From NCBI RefSeq assembly GCF_900215245.1, contig NZ_LT907842.1, positions 1,798,001 to 1,862,000 of the forward strand: a stretch of DNA of 64,000 nt, in the 5' to 3' direction. Position 1 is the stretch's first letter, and the number at the start of each line of letters is the position of its first letter. Below are positions 61,383 through 64,000 of the stretch, one piece after another. Origin of the DNA: Pseudomonas fluorescens (GTDB lineage: Bacteria > Pseudomonadota > Gammaproteobacteria > Pseudomonadales > Pseudomonadaceae). A program made the position numbers and the translations under genes. Under the pieces are notes generated by a model. It ran no database searches. It saw only the letters and a list, made by a program, of their open reading frames with translations, and was not told the origin of the DNA.

Positions 61383-62348
61383 ATGTCTACGAACCGCCAT
61401 ATGTCGCGCCTTTTCGCTATTGCCCTGATCGCCCTGTTGCTGGGTGCCGGTGGCTTCGGTTACTGGCGTTCCACCCAGGACCGCCTGCCAGAAGGCTTGA
61501 GCATGGGCAATGGGCGCCTGGAATCCACCGAAGTGCAGATCGCCGCCAAGATCCCCGGGCGCCTGGCCGAGGTGCGCGTGGATGAAGGTGACAAGGTGCT
61601 CAAGGGCCAATTGCTCGCGCGCATGGACACCCGCACCCTCGAAGCCCAACGTGCCCAGGCCGAAGCCGAAGTGCTGCGCGCCAAGGAAAACTTCGCCGCC
61701 GCCGAGGCCAACGTGCAACTGCGCCAGAGTGAACAACTGCTGGCCGGCCAGGAACTCAGGCGCACCCAGGAACTGTATAAGCGCGGCTTCGCCAGCAGCC
61801 AGTTGATCGACCAGCAGCAAGCGCGTCAGAACACCGGCAACGCCGCCGTGGTTGCCGCGCAAGCTCAGGTCAATGCGGTGAAAGCCGCCATTGGCGCGGC
61901 CCAGGCCCAAGTGGCCCAGCTCACCAGCGAAATCGACGACAGCAGCCTGCGGGCGCCCATCGACGGCATCATCCAGTTACGCCTGGCCGAGCCGGGTGAA
62001 GTGCTCGGCGCGGGCGGGCGTGTGTTGTTGCTGATTGATCCCAATGATCAGTACATGAACCTGTACCTGCCCGCGTCCATCACCGGCCGCCTGACCGTCG
62101 GCAGTGACGCGCGCATCCTGCTCGACGCCCTGCCCCAGCAACCGCTGCCGGCGAAAATCAGTTTTGTCGCCGACAAATCGCAGTTCACGCCCAAGGAGGT
62201 CGAGACCCGCGACGAGCGTCAGAAGCTGGTGTTCCGCGTCAAGCTGCGCCTGACTCAACCCAGTGCCGTACCGCAAGCCAAACCGGGCATGCCCGGCGCC
62301 GGCTACGTGCGCACGGCTGATATCGACTGGCCGGCCAACCTGAAATGA
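61383..62348 (+). CDS. HlyD-family membrane fusion protein of an ABC exporter (YhiI-like)
   Basis: A 321-residue periplasmic adaptor: one membrane anchor (LFAIALIALLLGAGGFGYWR), a lipoyl half (GRLESTEVQIAAKIPGRLAE, VRVDEGDKVLKGQLLARMDT), a long alpha-hairpin (EVLRAKENFAAAEANVQLRQ), and the second lipoyl half plus beta-barrel (SLRAPIDGIIQLRLAEPGEV). It links the inner-membrane ABC protein to an outer-membrane channel. The stop overlaps the start of the ABC gene (ATGA). AGGA lies upstream of the 61383 start. Confidence 0.9.
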   Translation: MSTNRHMSRLFAIALIALLLGAGGFGYWRSTQDRLPEGLSMGNGRLESTEVQIAAKIPGRLAEVRVDEGDKVLKGQLLARMDTRTLEAQRAQAEAEVLRAKENFAAAEANVQLRQSEQLLAGQELRRTQELYKRGFASSQLIDQQQARQNTGNAAVVAAQAQVNAVKAAIGAAQAQVAQLTSEIDDSSLRAPIDGIIQLRLAEPGEVLGAGGRVLLLIDPNDQYMNLYLPASITGRLTVGSDARILLDALPQQPLPAKISFVADKSQFTPKEVETRDERQKLVFRVKLRLTQPSAVPQAKPGMPGAGYVRTADIDWPANLK

Positions 62349-64000
62349 CCGCCCTGGCGCTGCACGCCACGGGAATCAACCACCGTTACGGCAAGCAACA
62401 GGCACTCATCGACATCGCCTTCAGCTTGCCGGCCGGCACCCGCTGCGGCTTGATCGGCCCGGATGGCGCGGGCAAGTCCAGCCTGCTGGGGTTGATCGCC
62501 GGGGTTAAAAAGCTTCAGGCGGGGCAACTGGAAGTGCTCGGTGGCTCTATCGAGGACCGCCGCCACCGCAACAGCCTGTACCCACGCATCGCCTTCATGC
62601 CCCAAGGCCTGGGCGGCAACTTGTATCCCGAGCTATCCATCAGCGAAAACATCCGCTTCTTCGCCACGCTGTTCGGCCTGTCGAAAGCCGATTGCGAGCA
62701 GCGCATGCACAACCTGCTGCTGGCCACTGACCTCGCACGCTTCGCCGAGCGCCCGGCCGGCAAGCTGTCCGGTGGCATGAAGCAGAAACTTGGCCTGTGC
62801 TGCGCGCTGATCCACGACCCGGACCTGCTGATCCTCGACGAGCCCACCACCGGCGTCGACCCGCTGTCGCGTCGACGCTTCTGGGAACTGGTCGAAACCG
62901 TACGCCACGAACGCCCGCAGCTCACGCTGCTGGTGGCCACGGCCTACATGGAAGAGGCCGAACAGTTCGAACATTGCCTGATGCTGGATCGCGGCAAACT
63001 GATCGCCGACGGCTTGAGCCGCGAGCTGGCGGCCGCCACACCCAGCGGCAAACTGGACGAGGCCTTCACCCACTTCCAGGGCGACAGCGCCCACAACAAT
63101 CAGCCGCTGGTGATTCCACCGCGAGAAAGCGGCAACACCGATATCGCTATCGAAGCCCACGACCTGACGCTGCGCTTTGGTGATTTCACGGCGGTGGATA
63201 AAGTCAGCTTTGCCATCGGCCGGGGCGAGATTTTCGGCTTCCTCGGCTCTAACGGCTGCGGCAAAACCACCACCATGAAAGTCCTCACCGGGCTGATGCC
63301 GGCCACCGAGGGCAGCGCCACGCTGCTCGGCAACCCGGTGAATGCCAAGGACCTCGCGACCCGTAAGCGCGTGGGTTTCATGTCGCAAAGTTTCTCGCTG
63401 TACGGCGAACTCAGCGTGCGCCAGAACCTGGTGCTGCATGCGCAACTGTTCGATTTGCCCAAGGCCGACAGCGGCCCGCGAATAGATGAGTTGATTCAGC
63501 GTTTCGATCTGGGCGACGTGGCCGAGCAGCCGTCAGGCGAGCTGCCCCTTGGCCTGCGTCAGCGCCTCTCATTGGCCGTGGCCGTGTTGCATCGCCCCGA
63601 AGTGCTGATCCTTGATGAGCCCACCTCGGGCGTCGACCCGGCGGCGCGGGATGATTTCTGGCGATTGCTGATCGAGCTGTCCCGCGAACAGGGCGTGACC
63701 ATTTTCCTGTCCACCCACTTCATGAACGAGGCCGAGCGCTGCGACCGCATCTCGCTGATGCACGCCGGCCGAGTACTGGCATGCGACACACCCGCAGCCC
63801 TGCAACAACAATTCCACGGCGACACGCTGGAAGCGGCCTTCGTCACCTGCCTGCAACAAGCCCAAGGCGAGCCCGAACCCGCCGCGACCGCCGCGACCGT
63901 CAGCGAAACCAGCGCGCCGCCGGTCAGCAAACACGGGTTCAGTCCGGCTCGGCTGTTGGCGGTGGCCAGCCGCGAAGGCAAGGAGCTGCTGCGCGACAAA
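62345..64000 (+). CDS. ABC exporter with two fused ATPase domains (RbbA/YhiH-like), 5' part
   Basis: An open frame of 552 codons from ATG 62345 to the right edge. ATPase domain 1 (1-230): Walker A GPDGAGKSS, signature LSGGMKQKLGLC, Walker B LLILDEPTTGVDP. Domain 2 (about 260-500): Walker A GSNGCGKTTT, degenerate signature LPLGLRQRLSLA, Walker B VLILDEPTSGVDP. A linker rich in A, E and P follows, then FSPARLLAVASREGKELLRD, the start of an ABC-2 permease domain. This is the RbbA/YhiH layout. The C-terminal permease half is outside the window. Translation is coupled to the HlyD-type gene. Confidence 0.9.
   Translation, partial: MTALALHATGINHRYGKQQALIDIAFSLPAGTRCGLIGPDGAGKSSLLGLIAGVKKLQAGQLEVLGGSIEDRRHRNSLYPRIAFMPQGLGGNLYPELSISENIRFFATLFGLSKADCEQRMHNLLLATDLARFAERPAGKLSGGMKQKLGLCCALIHDPDLLILDEPTTGVDPLSRRRFWELVETVRHERPQLTLLVATAYMEEAEQFEHCLMLDRGKLIADGLSRELAAATPSGKLDEAFTHFQGDSAHNNQPLVIPPRESGNTDIAIEAHDLTLRFGDFTAVDKVSFAIGRGEIFGFLGSNGCGKTTTMKVLTGLMPATEGSATLLGNPVNAKDLATRKRVGFMSQSFSLYGELSVRQNLVLHAQLFDLPKADSGPRIDELIQRFDLGDVAEQPSGELPLGLRQRLSLAVAVLHRPEVLILDEPTSGVDPAARDDFWRLLIELSREQGVTIFLSTHFMNEAERCDRISLMHAGRVLACDTPAALQQQFHGDTLEAAFVTCLQQAQGEPEPAATAATVSETSAPPVSKHGFSPARLLAVASREGKELLRDK

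Overview
The window is chromosomal DNA from a Pseudomonas of the P. fluorescens group. The evidence is the high GC content and tightly packed operons, the many REP doublets (GGGAGCGGGCTTGC and GGGAGGGGGCTTGC types) like those known in P. fluorescens, and gene orders that match remembered P. aeruginosa blocks (about PA0291-PA0318 and PA5204-PA5232). About 65 protein genes and one RNA gene (6S RNA) are supported. I see no tRNA, rRNA, insertion sequence, prophage or CRISPR array.

Layout. 1-4000: a truncated gene, an acylpyruvase-like hydrolase, and D-2-hydroxyglutarate dehydrogenase divergent from serA; the last two form a coupled serine-synthesis module. 4000-8900: small exported proteins, a compact solute-binding protein, a DUF523 gene joined to a PPHD-like prolyl hydroxylase, a hydrolase and a thioredoxin-like protein. 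8960-12910: the least explained cassette. Two small SMR/ArnEF-like membrane proteins and a DegT aminotransferase form one overlapping operon, which converges on an overlapping pair encoding a FemX-like acyltransferase and an arginase-fold protein. 13077-15434: a penicillin/AHL acylase (HacB-like). 15478-18705: regulator and enzyme pairs (AraC with an AhpD-like protein; GlxA-like regulator with an HD hydrolase).

18837-29651: the complete spu polyamine uptake and catabolism locus (spuABCDEFGH on the minus strand, spuI divergent). It has stem-loops between the binding-protein genes and the ABC genes, and phased A-tracts in the spuA-spuI promoter region. 29879-39280: a TetR gene bracketed by two REP doublets, then a sulfur-starvation island (ssuEADCBF, lsfA, an orphan tauA) interrupted by an OprE-like porin; AT-rich inverted repeats lie in its three promoter regions.

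39328-64000: conserved core genes. These are argA and argE, a CYTH-CHAD protein, an Lrp regulator divergent from an ACT-like protein, an orphan GspE ATPase, a stomatin/NfeD pair, a DegT aminotransferase, gcvT-gcvH without gcvP, a ferric-iron ABC permease and binding protein without an ATPase, the ubiquinone/PepP/YgfB operon, the zapA-6S RNA-fau locus, a 49-residue membrane protein missed by length filters, an EVE protein, and an HlyD-RbbA-like exporter that runs off the right end.

Functions come from motif and family recognition by eye. No database search was run, and locus tags of other species are from memory.
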